In this document: in pieces, positions 43,699 through 51,814 of the stretch | Layout: the number at the start of each line of letters is the position of its first letter | How positions within the stretch are numbered: the first letter of the stretch is position 1 | Assembly: GCA_937864115.1 (NCBI GenBank) | Contig: CALMII010000020.1 | Span: 1 to 64,000, forward strand | Length of the DNA: 64,000 nucleotides | Origin: an uncultured Steroidobacter sp. | GTDB lineage: Bacteria > Pseudomonadota > Gammaproteobacteria > Steroidobacterales > Steroidobacteraceae | Direction: 5' to 3' | Notes under the pieces: model-generated | What the model was told of the DNA's origin: nothing | Seen by the model: only the letters and a program-made list of their open reading frames with translations | The model's database searches: none | Translations under genes and position numbers: made by a program

Positions 43699-43790
43699 TA
43701 CAGGGGCTACAGGCAACAGGCGACAGGCGACAGTCGGAATAGCTGTTGCCTCTGACCGTGGCCTGTGGCCTGTAGCCTGTCGCCAGCGGT
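43699..43790. repeat. Family E inverted repeat
   Basis: Units such as ggctacaggcaacaggcgac (43704-43733) are mirrored by ctgtggcctgtagcctgtcg (43760-43784). The structure fills the gap between chpA and the following cheW-like gene and ends in GTCGCCAGCGG. Confidence 0.8.
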
Positions 43791-43797
43791 ACCGCTC

Positions 43798-44271
43798 ATG
43801 AACTCCGAACTCGCCCACGAACTCTACAGCCTGCTCATTCCGCTCGGTCAGGAACGCCTGATCGTGCCGCGCGCCTGCGTGGCCGAGGTGATCACCTGGC
43901 AGCAGCCGGAAAAGATGGACGGCACGCCGCCGTGGTATCTCGGCACGATCCAGTGGAACGGACGTCAGGTGCCGGTGATTTCATTTGAAGCCGCCTGCGG
44001 ACAGGCCTATCCGCCGCCGGGCACGCGCACGCGCATCGTGATTTTCGTGGCGCTGGGCAATCACATCACTGGCGGCTACTTCGGTGTGATCACGCAGGGC
44101 TTCCCGCAGCTCGTGCGCGTCAATGCCGACGTGGTGAAGGCCGACCACAGCCGCAGCTTCTCGGATCACGGTCCGACGCTGTGCCAGGTGCGCATGCTGA
44201 ACGAGTCGCCGCTGATTCCGGATTTCGATCATCTGGAGAGGATGATCAGCGAGGAGACGAGGGCGGCGTGA
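43798..44271 (+). CDS. Second CheW-domain protein (ChpC-like)
   Basis: This 157-residue protein consists of one CheW domain and lies after chpA, in the place of ChpC of Pseudomonas. It has YSLLIPLGQERLIVPRACVA, PPWYLGTIQWNGRQVPVISF with the typical GxxxWxGxxVPV pattern, and ITQGFPQLVRVNADVV. The ATG chosen directly follows a family E repeat; the longer frame begins inside that repeat. It may provide an alternative coupling protein for a second receptor. No chpB (methylesterase) precedes it, unlike in Pseudomonas. Confidence 0.85.
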   Translation: MNSELAHELYSLLIPLGQERLIVPRACVAEVITWQQPEKMDGTPPWYLGTIQWNGRQVPVISFEAACGQAYPPPGTRTRIVIFVALGNHITGGYFGVITQGFPQLVRVNADVVKADHSRSFSDHGPTLCQVRMLNESPLIPDFDHLERMISEETRAA

Positions 44272-44279
44272 ACCGCACC

Positions 44280-44650
44280 GCCTCTCTTCCTGTGGTGCCA
44301 GCTTCAGTTTCTTCTGTAGGTCAGGCTTCAGCCTGACTGTTTTCAGGCCGGCTTACGCCCACTGACTTAAGCGCAAGTGCGTTTTGTTCTTCCCCTCCTC
44401 CGCGCAGCGGGGGAGGGCAGGGAGGGAGTCTTTTCTGATCGGTGGCTCACGATGCCGTGAGCGGTGTGCCCGAGGGGCTTTGCTGGAACGCCGTGAATAC
44501 ATCCCTGTAGGCTCCGGCGCGCGCATCCCTGCGCGCGACGGTCCAGCAAAGCCCCTCGGGCACACCACTCACTACGGTAGTGGCGTGTTGAATGCAGCTA
44601 CGGAGAAGATTCAGAGAGCGCAAGGAACGGGCCGATCGCTTAAGTCAGTG
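44280..44650. repeat. Composite repeat region with nested inverted repeats
   Basis: The 449 bases between the cheW-like gene and rsmE hold no convincing gene. They contain a degenerate B, a family A copy (44314-44337), a family G copy (about 44392-44427) and a large inverted repeat. Its arms are 44457-44487 and 44542-44572, 31 bases with one mismatch, around a 54-base centre. An outer perfect 14-base inverted pair (CACTGACTTAAGCG at 44360-44373 and its mirror at 44637-44650) encloses it. Confidence 0.85.
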
Positions 44651-44720
44651 CCGTTGCGCTGTGACCGAAGGGAATCCCATGGGAAAGCCGGCCCCACAGC
44701 AGAACGGAAGCGCACCCCTC

Positions 44721-45455
44721 CTACTGCAGATCCCCCCACAACGCCTGCAACACCGTCATCGCCACCACCGCGGCGGTTTCCGTCCGCAGCACGCGCGGTC
44801 CGAGCCGCACCGGCATGAAGCCCGCTTTCTGCGCGGCGGTGATCTCATCGTCATCGAGACCGCCTTCGGGGCCGATCAATAGCTCGACTTTCGAGGGCAG
44901 GCTGGCGATGCCGGCGAGCGAGCCGGGCGCGGACGGGCTCAGGACCAGGCGCATGCCGTCCTTGCGTACGGTGCTGAAGTAATCGCGCAACGAAATCGGC
45001 GTGCTCACGGCGGGGATGCGCGAGCGACCGCATTGTTCGCAGGCGCCGATGGCGATGGCATGCCAGTGCGTTTGTTTCTTCGCGGCCTGCTTCTCGTCGA
45101 GGCGCACGACGCTGCGTGCGGTCAGCACCGGTGCGATGGCGGCGACACCGAGTTCGGTCGCTTTCTGCAAGGTCCAGTCCATGCGCTCACCGCGCGAGAT
45201 GCCCTGCACGAGCGTGATGCGCAATGGCGATTCGCCGGTGCCGGGCGTTGGATTGCGCAGCCGCACCGTCACCTTGTCGCCGTCGACCTCGGTGATCTCC
45301 GCCGGATAGTCCATGCCGCTGCCGTCGAACACGACCAGCGGCGCGCCGGCGCGCATGCGCAGGACGCGGGCCACGTGATAGGCGCCCGCCGATGACAGCG
45401 GCAGGATGGCATCCGCCTTCAGGGGGCCGTCGCAATAGATCCGGTTCAGTCTCAT
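44721..45455 (-). CDS. rsmE: 16S rRNA (uracil-1498-N3)-methyltransferase
   Basis: RsmE methylates U1498 of 16S rRNA. This 244-residue SPOUT-class enzyme has the PUA-like start MRLNRIYCDGPL and AYHVARVLRMRAGAPLVVFD. It also has LVQGISRGERMDWTLQKATE, LGVAAIAPVLTARSVVRLDE and the SAM-binding knot VELLIGPEGGLDDDEITAAQ followed by RLGPRVLRTETAAVVAM. Motifs and length are normal. It is divergent from ampD. Confidence 0.95.
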   Translation of the reverse strand: MRLNRIYCDGPLKADAILPLSSAGAYHVARVLRMRAGAPLVVFDGSGMDYPAEITEVDGDKVTVRLRNPTPGTGESPLRITLVQGISRGERMDWTLQKATELGVAAIAPVLTARSVVRLDEKQAAKKQTHWHAIAIGACEQCGRSRIPAVSTPISLRDYFSTVRKDGMRLVLSPSAPGSLAGIASLPSKVELLIGPEGGLDDDEITAAQKAGFMPVRLGPRVLRTETAAVVAMTVLQALWGDLQ

Positions 45456-45563
45456 GGTCCCCCGCGGTCATTCGATGTTGTGCGGATTGTAGCGAAGGCA
45501 AGCAAGCGGCGTGCCTGTGGAGAGTGCGGCTGTGGCGAAGGCGCGGCTGTTACCATACGGGCG

Positions 45564-46130
45564 ATGTCGACTATCGATCTCGAAACCGGATTGCTGCGCA
45601 CGGCGCGTCAGGTGCCTTCGCCCAATGGCGACGATCGCCCGAGCGGCACGGTTGCCGATCTCATCGTCGTGCACGGCATCAGTCTGCCGCCCGGCGAATT
45701 CGGCGGGCCGTGGATCGATCTGCTGTTCACCAATCGCCTGCCGCCGGAGGGTCATCCGTACTTCGCGACGATCGCCGATCGCAAGGTGTCCTCGCACCTG
45801 CTGATCCGTCGCGACGGTGAAGTCGTGCAGTATGTGCCGTTTCATCGCCGCGCCTGGCATGCGGGCGTGTCCAGCTACGAGGGGCGCGAGAAGTGCAACG
45901 ATTTCTCGATCGGCATCGAGCTGGAAGGGACGGACGACATGGCCTACGAACCCATCCAGTATCGGGTGCTGAGTTCGGTCATCCGGCAGTTGCTGGACAC
46001 CTATGCGCAGCTTTCCACGCGGCGCATCGCCGGTCACAGCGATATCGCGCCGGGCCGCAAGACCGATCCCGGTCCGTTCTTCGACTGGCCGCGGCTGCAG
46101 GCGCTGCTTCGATGCGATCCCGGCAAATGA
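45564..46130 (+). CDS. ampD: N-acetyl-anhydromuramyl-L-alanine amidase AmpD
   Basis: AmpD cleaves the peptide from anhydromuramic acid during cytoplasmic cell-wall recycling. This 188-residue zinc amidase has the ligand His37 in IVVHGISLPPGEFGG, the WHAGVSSYEGREKCNDFSIG segment with IELEG, and His158 and Asp168 with Lys166 in GHSDIAPGRKTDPGPFFDW. It has no signal peptide, consistent with a cytoplasmic enzyme. The ATG giving MSTIDLETGL was chosen. Its stop overlaps the btuF start (ATGA). Together with the NamZ-like protein at the window start, it suggests active muropeptide recycling. Confidence 0.95.
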   Translation: MSTIDLETGLLRTARQVPSPNGDDRPSGTVADLIVVHGISLPPGEFGGPWIDLLFTNRLPPEGHPYFATIADRKVSSHLLIRRDGEVVQYVPFHRRAWHAGVSSYEGREKCNDFSIGIELEGTDDMAYEPIQYRVLSSVIRQLLDTYAQLSTRRIAGHSDIAPGRKTDPGPFFDWPRLQALLRCDPGK

Positions 46131-46957
46131 AAAAACTGCTGCTGCTGTGCGCGCTCGCGCATCTGACCACACCGGCTGTCGCGGCTTCGCGCATCGTGAG
46201 CCTCGCGCCGAATCTCACCGAACTGGCCTTCGTCGCTGGCGCCGGCGACAAGGTGATCGGCACCGCCGAGTACAGCGACTACCCGGAGCGGGCCAAAGCG
46301 ATTCCGCGCATCGGCGATGCCTTCCGCGTCGACTACGAAAGAATCCTCGCCCTGCAGCCGGATGCGGTGCTGGCCTGGGAGCCGGGCACGCCGCATGCGA
46401 CCGTGGAGCGCCTGCGTACGCTGCGGCTCGCGGTGAGCACGATCCGCACGCGCAGTCTCGCCGACATCGGTACGGCCGTGCGCGACATCGGCGCGATTGC
46501 CGGCACGCCGCAGATCGCCGGGCGCGAGGCGGATCGTTTCGAACGCGCCATCGCATCGCTGCGCGAGGAATACAGCGCGCGCACGCCGGTCACGGTGTTT
46601 CTGCAGATCAACGATCAGCCGCTGTACACCGTCAACGGCACGCAGATCATGAGCGAGGTGCTGGCGCTGTGCGGCGGCGTGAACGTGTTCGGCGATCTGA
46701 ACGAACTGGCGCCGCAGGTGGGCGTGGAAGCGGTGATCGCGGCCAATCCCGAAGTCATCATTTCCACGGGCGCCGCCGATGCGCCGGCCTTCGTGCAATG
46801 GCGTCGCTGGCCGCAGATCCGCGCCGTGGGTGCCGGCAATCTTTATGCGATGTCGCCCGACAATCTGGCCCGATCCACGACCCGGCTCGCTACGGGCGCC
46901 GCCGACCTGTGTCGCACGCTCCAGACGGCTCGCGAACGGCTGCGGCGTCCGAACTAG
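46127..46957 (+). CDS. btuF: Cobalamin-type ABC substrate-binding protein (BtuF-like)
   Basis: This 276-residue periplasmic binding protein belongs to the helical-backbone class for vitamin B12 or siderophores. It starts with a signal peptide ending near AVAAS. The mature part has RIVSLAPNLTELAFVAGAGD, IGTAEYSDYPERAKAIPRIG, ILALQPDAVLAWEPGTP, TVNGTQIMSEVLALCGGVNV and AANPEVIISTGAAD. These are typical of BtuF. No btuC or btuD is adjacent. The start overlaps the ampD stop, so the two are co-transcribed although their functions differ. Cobalamin as ligand is inferred from the family. Confidence 0.85.
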   Translation: MKKLLLLCALAHLTTPAVAASRIVSLAPNLTELAFVAGAGDKVIGTAEYSDYPERAKAIPRIGDAFRVDYERILALQPDAVLAWEPGTPHATVERLRTLRLAVSTIRTRSLADIGTAVRDIGAIAGTPQIAGREADRFERAIASLREEYSARTPVTVFLQINDQPLYTVNGTQIMSEVLALCGGVNVFGDLNELAPQVGVEAVIAANPEVIISTGAADAPAFVQWRRWPQIRAVGAGNLYAMSPDNLARSTTRLATGAADLCRTLQTARERLRRPN

Positions 46958-46969
46958 AATGACCTTCTC

Positions 46970-47045
46970 CCTGTGGGGCCGGCTTCAGCCGGCCTTCTGC
47001 AGGGAGTCAGGCTGAAGCCTGACCTACAAGCCTGACCCACAACAG
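46970..47045. repeat. Repeat cluster B-A' with partial A'
   Basis: Family B (46970-46994), inverted A (47006-47028) and a further partial A' half (to 47045) lie between btuF and the symporter gene. The last half-copy looks like a truncated duplication. Confidence 0.88.
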
Positions 47046-47061
47046 GAGTCCACTGGCAAGC

Positions 47062-48516
47062 ATGACCCGAGCGACCGTCGCGCTGATCGTCCTGTGCGTC
47101 TATGGAGCGGCGCTGTTCGCCATTGCGCTGTGGGGCGGACGGCGCACCCACAACGGCAATGATTTCTTTCTCGCGAGCCGCCGGCTGACGGCGTGGTTCG
47201 TGGCCTTCAGTCATGTCGCGAATGCATCGCCCGTATGGCTGCTGCTGGCGCTGAGCGGCGCCGCCTTCGCGTGGGGACTCGCAGCAGTGTGGATCTGGCT
47301 CGCCGTGCTCGGCGGCTACGCCATGAATGCGTTCTACGTCGGTCCGCGTCTGCGGCAACTGTCGATCGGGCAGGGCACGTTGACCGTCGTGCAGGTGCTG
47401 AGCCTGGACGCGGGAGACCGCTTGCAGCCGATGATCGTGCGATCGGCCGCACTGATCCTGTCGCTGGCGTTGCTGCTGGAAATCAGCGCGGTGCTGCACG
47501 CGGCGGGCAGTGTGTTCGCCACGAGCTTCGGCTTCGATTTCACCAGCGCCTGCATCACCGCGATTGCCGCGATTGCGGTCATCACGCTCGTTGGCGGTTT
47601 CTGGTCGCTGAGCTGCAGCGACATCGTGCAGGTCGCGGTGCTGCTGCTGGTCGCCTGCCTCGTGCCGCTGCTGGCCATCGCGGTGAGCGATGGACTGGAA
47701 CAGGTGCAGATCGGATTTCAGGCATTGGGACCGGCGACGACGGACTGGTTCGCGGGCCGCAAGGGCGTCGTGGCGATCGCGTTCGTGCTCGGCGTCAGCG
47801 GACTGGGTTTCGAACTCGCCGGACAGCCGCACGCGCTCGTGCGCTACATGGCCGCGCGCGACGAACTGGCGTTGCGACGCGGCCGATGGATGGCGCTGGC
47901 CTGCATCGCCGTGCTGCTCGCACTCATGCTGATCTGCGGCTGGACCGCCAGCGTGCTCCATGCCGGACTGGAGCGGCCGGAGCTGGCGATCTTCGCCACA
48001 CTCGAGCGCGTCCTCTCGCCGACGCTGTCGGCGTTCATCATCGCACTCGTGCTCGCAGCGATGCTGATCGGCATGGGCAACCGGTTGCTGGTGCTGGCCT
48101 CGTGCCTGTCGGTCGACATGAAGCGATCGGCGTCGCCGCTGTCGTTCGCCTGGGCCCGCGTCGTGCTGGTCTTCTACGCCGTCTGCGCGCTGTGCCTGGC
48201 GCTCTATGCTTCCGAAAGCCTGCTCAACCAGGCGATGTTCGCGTTCGCGGCCATGGGCGCATCGTTCGGGCCGCTGTTGCTGGTGCGATTGACGGGCAAG
48301 CGCGTGCGACCGGGCTCGACGCTCGGCGCCATGTGGGCAGGATTCATCCTCACCCTGCTGTTTCATGTGCTGCCGGACGCACCGGGAGATTTCCTGGAAC
48401 GCGTGCTGCCGTTCGTGGCGTCGCTCGGCATTGCGCTGACGGGCGGCGAACGGCGTCGCAATCCGGATCGCGCGGACCGTGCGCAGGAGACGGTGCACGA
48501 TCGCGTGCCGATATGA
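47062..48516 (+). CDS. Sodium:solute symporter family (SSF) transporter
   Basis: This 484-residue inner-membrane protein belongs to the SSF family, with about 13 predicted membrane helices. Family-like features are NGNDFFLASRRLTAWFVAFS near residues 31-50, the NASPVWLLLALSGAAFAWGL helix, YVGPRLRQLSIGQGTLTVVQ, and GFELAGQPHALVRYMAARDE in the middle. It resembles PutP-like transporters. The substrate cannot be read from the sequence. Its stop overlaps the next start (ATGA). Confidence 0.9.
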   Translation: MTRATVALIVLCVYGAALFAIALWGGRRTHNGNDFFLASRRLTAWFVAFSHVANASPVWLLLALSGAAFAWGLAAVWIWLAVLGGYAMNAFYVGPRLRQLSIGQGTLTVVQVLSLDAGDRLQPMIVRSAALILSLALLLEISAVLHAAGSVFATSFGFDFTSACITAIAAIAVITLVGGFWSLSCSDIVQVAVLLLVACLVPLLAIAVSDGLEQVQIGFQALGPATTDWFAGRKGVVAIAFVLGVSGLGFELAGQPHALVRYMAARDELALRRGRWMALACIAVLLALMLICGWTASVLHAGLERPELAIFATLERVLSPTLSAFIIALVLAAMLIGMGNRLLVLASCLSVDMKRSASPLSFAWARVVLVFYAVCALCLALYASESLLNQAMFAFAAMGASFGPLLLVRLTGKRVRPGSTLGAMWAGFILTLLFHVLPDAPGDFLERVLPFVASLGIALTGGERRRNPDRADRAQETVHDRVPI

Positions 48517-48998
48517 AGAGGGCCGGCAACTGGCGACTGGCTGCTGGCCAGAGCAGGAAGCAGCGCATCAAGTCTCCCTCCCTTGCGCGTAGCGCGGGGG
48601 AGGGCCGGGTAGGGGGTCGCGCGAAGCGCGCTGCAAAGTTGCCAGAGACGCCGACTGCCGATCCGCCCGCCCGCATTCTTGCCGCCGTGCGCCGCATTCC
48701 CCGCGGCAAGGTTTGTACCTACGGCGATGTCGCCGACATTGCCGGACTGCCGCGTCGTGCGCGACTGGTCGGCACGGTGTTGCGACAGACACCCGCATCG
48801 CGCGACCTGCCGTGGTTCCGCGTCATCAATGCGGGCGGCCGCATTTCCTTTCCCGCCGGCAGCGATGCGTATCTGCGCCAGCGCCGCAAGCTCGAAGCCG
48901 AAGGCATCGTGTTCATCAGCGGCCGTGTCGACCTGAAACGCTACGGCTGGCCGCCGCGCGAAGAGCAGCTCGATGAGCTGCTGTGGAAGATGGATTGA
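48513..48998 (+). CDS. Alkyltransferase-like protein (ATL), variant active site
   Basis: This 161-residue frame contains an alkyltransferase-like domain related to O6-methylguanine methyltransferase. It has ILAAVRRIPRGKVCTYGDVA, a helix-turn-helix-like part (LPRRARLVGTVLRQTPASRD), and PWFRVINAGGRISFPAGSDA. In the methyltransferase the motif is PCHRV and in ATLs PWHRV; here it reads PWFRV. The lack of Cys means no methyl transfer; ATLs flag alkyl lesions for excision repair. The first 42 residues (up to KRAAK) come from family E- and G-like repeats. A TTG at 48639 would give a 119-residue protein of more usual length. The ATG overlaps the symporter stop. Confidence 0.8.
   Translation: MKRAGNWRLAAGQSRKQRIKSPSLARSAGEGRVGGRAKRAAKLPETPTADPPARILAAVRRIPRGKVCTYGDVADIAGLPRRARLVGTVLRQTPASRDLPWFRVINAGGRISFPAGSDAYLRQRRKLEAEGIVFISGRVDLKRYGWPPREEQLDELLWKMD
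48571..48625. repeat. Family G repeat inside the ATL open frame
   Basis: The sequence with ctcccttgcgcgtagcgcgg and gggagggccgggtaggggg matches the family G copies at 12970 and 44392. It lies inside the extended N-terminus of the ATL gene. Confidence 0.75.
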
Positions 48999-49002
48999 AG
49001 AG

Positions 49003-49181
49003 GTTTCACACGGAGATCACGGAGGCCACGGAGGTCGGAAGGGAGAAGAATTTCCACGGGGGACACGGGGAGCACGGGGATAAGAAATTTTCTGTTCCGA
49101 ACCCCGTGTTCCCCGTGTCCCCCGTGGAAATTCTTCTTTTTCTTCTCCGGCCTCCGTGATCTCCGTGAACTCCGTGTGAAA
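49003..49181. repeat. Nested repeat C-D-D'-C'
   Basis: Family C arms (49003-49034 and 49148-49181) enclose family D arms (49048-49079 and 49101-49132). The structure fills most of the 260-base gap between the ATL gene and the vWA lipoprotein. It has the same nested order as the copy at 26831-27017. Confidence 0.92.
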
Positions 49182-49258
49182 TCTTCTCCCCTCGTTAACC
49201 CCGCTGGAGCAGGCCGGCGTTGATATCCCCGGGCGCATGGTGCGCCGGGAGATGACGC

Positions 49259-51001
49259 ATGAAGGCTCTGGCCCGCAACTGTTCGGTAATGACCGCGACC
49301 GCACTGCTGGTCGCCTGCGCTGCCCAGCGCGACAACCCCGAAGAACGCGAAGCGGATGCGGCACCGCCGCCGCCACCGCCGGTGCGCGCGGAGGAGTTCG
49401 TACTTCCAGCCATGCCAGAAGTTGCACACAGCGAGGTGGCGGCGCCCGCGGATGCGGCAGCGACGCGTGCCATTTCCAGCGTGTCGCCGTCGTTTTCGAT
49501 GGCGACGGAGAAGCAGGCGCTCTACCGCGTGGCGCCGATCCATCAGCCGCCGTACAACACCGAGAAGTATCAGCACCAGAACGACAACCCGGTGCATCGC
49601 GTGGCGGAAGAACCGGTGTCGACGTTCTCCATCGACGTCGATACGGGCGCGTATGCCAACGTGCGGCGCTTCCTCAACGACGGTCAGCTGCCGCCGCAGG
49701 ACGCGGTGCGGGTCGAGGAGATGATCAACTACTTCGACTACCAGTACGCGCCGCCGTCGACGCGCGCGACGCCCTTCAAGGTGGCGACCGAACTCGCGCC
49801 GGCGCCATGGAACAAGGAAGCCTGGCTGCTGCGCATCGGCATCAAGGGCTTCGAAGTGTCGAATGCCGAACGGCCGCCGGCGAACCTCGTATTCCTCATC
49901 GACGTGTCCGGATCGATGCAGTCGCCGGACAAGCTGCCGCTGCTCAAGAATGCCTTCCGGCTGCTGACCGATCAGCTCAGCGCGCGCGATCGTGTGTCGA
50001 TGGTCGTGTATGCGGGCAGTTCGGGCGTGGTGCTGGAACCGACGCCGGGCGACCAGAAACACAGGATCCTGGAAGCGCTCAACCGACTGGAAGCGGGCGG
50101 TTCGACCAACGGCGCCGAAGGCATCGAACGCGCGTACCAGCTTGCGAAGCAGGCGCACATCGCGAAGGGGATCAATCGCGTCGTGCTCGCGACCGACGGC
50201 GACTTCAATGTCGGCACCGTCGACTTCGAATCGCTGGTCGACATGGCGGAGCGCCAGCGCAGTTCGGGCACCGCGCTGACGACGCTCGGCTTCGGCACCG
50301 GCAACTACAACGATCAGTTGCTGGAACGACTGGCCGATGCCGGCAACGGCAACTATTCGTACGTCGACTCGCTCTCCGAGGCACGCAAGGTGCTGGTGTC
50401 CGAACTGTCCTCGACGCTCTTCACCATTGCCAAGGACGTGAAGATCCAGGTCGAGTTCAACCCGGCCGAGGTGGTGGAGTACCGGCTGATCGGCTACGAA
50501 AACCGCATGCTCGCGCGCGAGGATTTCAACAACGACAAGGTCGACGCCGGCGAGATCGGCGCAGGCCATCGCATCACCGCGCTGTACGAAGTCGTCCCGG
50601 CCGGTGCGAAGGGACGCGTCGACCCATTGCGCTACGGCGCTGCCGATGCAGCAGCGAAGGCAGGCGGGGGCGAAATCGCCAACGTGCGCCTGCGCTACAA
50701 ACTGCCCGACAGCGACACCAGTCAGCTGCTGGAATATCCGATCGCGCGCGCTTCGCTGGTGAGTGCCGACAAGGTCTCCACCGACCTGCGTTTCGCTGCG
50801 AGTGTCGCCGCCTTCGGCCAGCTGCTGCGCGGCGGCAGGTACACCGAGCGGTTCGACTATCGCGATGTCGCCGCGCTGGCGAAGTCTTCGCTCGGCGAAG
50901 ACCGCGAAGGCTACCGCCGCGAGTTCGTCTCGCTGGTCACGCTCGCGCAGTCGCTGACGCAGGAATCCGGCGGCGAGAAGGTGGGCCAGATCGGTCGGTA
51001 G
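49259..51001 (+). CDS. vWA-domain lipoprotein (YfbK-like)
   Basis: This 580-residue envelope protein has a lipoprotein signal ending in LLVAC (Cys20), then a Pro/Glu-rich linker (about 25-75). A von Willebrand factor N-terminal region follows (VSTFSIDVDTGAYANVRRFL). The vWA domain has the MIDAS motif DVSGSM at about residue 215 and VVLATDGDFNVGTVD later. A C-terminal domain with TLFTIAKDVKIQVEFNP and LRYKLPDSDTSQLLEYP completes the YfbK pattern. The family role is not known. It precedes an ECF sigma factor and a membrane anti-sigma-like protein, which suggests a signalling unit. Confidence 0.9.
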   Translation: MKALARNCSVMTATALLVACAAQRDNPEEREADAAPPPPPPVRAEEFVLPAMPEVAHSEVAAPADAAATRAISSVSPSFSMATEKQALYRVAPIHQPPYNTEKYQHQNDNPVHRVAEEPVSTFSIDVDTGAYANVRRFLNDGQLPPQDAVRVEEMINYFDYQYAPPSTRATPFKVATELAPAPWNKEAWLLRIGIKGFEVSNAERPPANLVFLIDVSGSMQSPDKLPLLKNAFRLLTDQLSARDRVSMVVYAGSSGVVLEPTPGDQKHRILEALNRLEAGGSTNGAEGIERAYQLAKQAHIAKGINRVVLATDGDFNVGTVDFESLVDMAERQRSSGTALTTLGFGTGNYNDQLLERLADAGNGNYSYVDSLSEARKVLVSELSSTLFTIAKDVKIQVEFNPAEVVEYRLIGYENRMLAREDFNNDKVDAGEIGAGHRITALYEVVPAGAKGRVDPLRYGAADAAAKAGGGEIANVRLRYKLPDSDTSQLLEYPIARASLVSADKVSTDLRFAASVAAFGQLLRGGRYTERFDYRDVAALAKSSLGEDREGYRREFVSLVTLAQSLTQESGGEKVGQIGR

Positions 51002-51011
51002 GTCATTCTCA

Positions 51012-51064
51012 CTGTGGGTCAGGCTTCAGCCTGACAGAAAGGCCGGCTGAAGCCGGCCCCACAG
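51012..51064. repeat. Paired repeat A-B'
   Basis: Family A (51012-51034) and inverted B (51041-51064) lie between the vWA lipoprotein and the sigma factor gene. Confidence 0.9.
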
Positions 51065-51115
51065 GAAGAGAAGAGACGCTGTCTCCAGTGCGCGGCCTGA
51101 GCTACGCTCAGGCCC

Positions 51116-51814
51116 ATGGATCTGAAGGATGTCTCCATCGATCGCATGACCGATCTCGGCGAGGCCAATGCCCTGGCAACGCCGCTCGGGCGGGTCGCGC
51201 CTTTTGCTGCCGCGCCGCCGGCGCCCGAGGCGGACGACGATGCGGCGCTGATGCTGCGCTATCGCGACGGCGACATGCGTGCGTTCGAACTGCTGTACAG
51301 CCGCCACAAGGGGCCGCTCTATCGATACCTGCAGCGCTTGTGTCATCACCAGGACGTGGCCAGCGATCTGTTCCAGGAGGTGTGGGGCAAGGTGATCGCC
51401 ACCCGCGAGCGTTACGAACCGCGCGCGCAGTTCAATACGTTCCTGTTCCGGATCGCCCACAACTGCGCCGTCGATTATTTCCGGCGTGCCGGACGCCAGC
51501 AGATCGGGCGCATGGAGGACGTCGGCGAACTGGAGGAGAGCCTGCCGGATGCGCCGGTGAGTCAGCCGGACACGCAGGTCTCGGCGATGCAGGTACGCGC
51601 GTCGTTCAGACAGGCGCTCGAGCAGTTGCCGACCGAACAGCGCGAAGCGTTCCTGCTGTACGAGGAAACGGGACTCAGCGTGGAGGAAATCGGCCGCACC
51701 ACCGGTGTGGCCATGGAAACGGCCAAGAGTCGCCTGCGTTATGCCTTCCGCAAACTACGCACGGCGTTGCGGCATCACCAGGTCCACACTGCCGGTGAGG
51801 ACAGCGAACCGTGA
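51116..51814 (+). CDS. ECF-type RNA polymerase sigma factor
   Basis: This 232-residue sigma-70 family protein has regions 2 and 4 and no region 3, as in ECF factors. Region 2 includes FELLYSRHKGPLYRYLQRLC, HHQDVASDLFQEVWGKV and FNTFLFRIAHNCAVDYFRR. Region 4 includes LEQLPTEQREAFLLYEETGL and the helix-turn-helix VEEIGRTTGVAMETAKSRLR. A 40-residue N-terminal extension is unusual. The stop overlaps the GTG of the following anti-sigma-like gene, so they are co-translated. Its target promoters are not evident, but the adjacent vWA gene is a candidate. Confidence 0.92.
   Translation: MDLKDVSIDRMTDLGEANALATPLGRVAPFAAAPPAPEADDDAALMLRYRDGDMRAFELLYSRHKGPLYRYLQRLCHHQDVASDLFQEVWGKVIATRERYEPRAQFNTFLFRIAHNCAVDYFRRAGRQQIGRMEDVGELEESLPDAPVSQPDTQVSAMQVRASFRQALEQLPTEQREAFLLYEETGLSVEEIGRTTGVAMETAKSRLRYAFRKLRTALRHHQVHTAGEDSEP

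Noticed and set aside
44353..44818. Small open frames on both strands in the gap before rsmE
   Set aside because: They consist of repeat sequence, have no family similarity and no ribosome-binding site.
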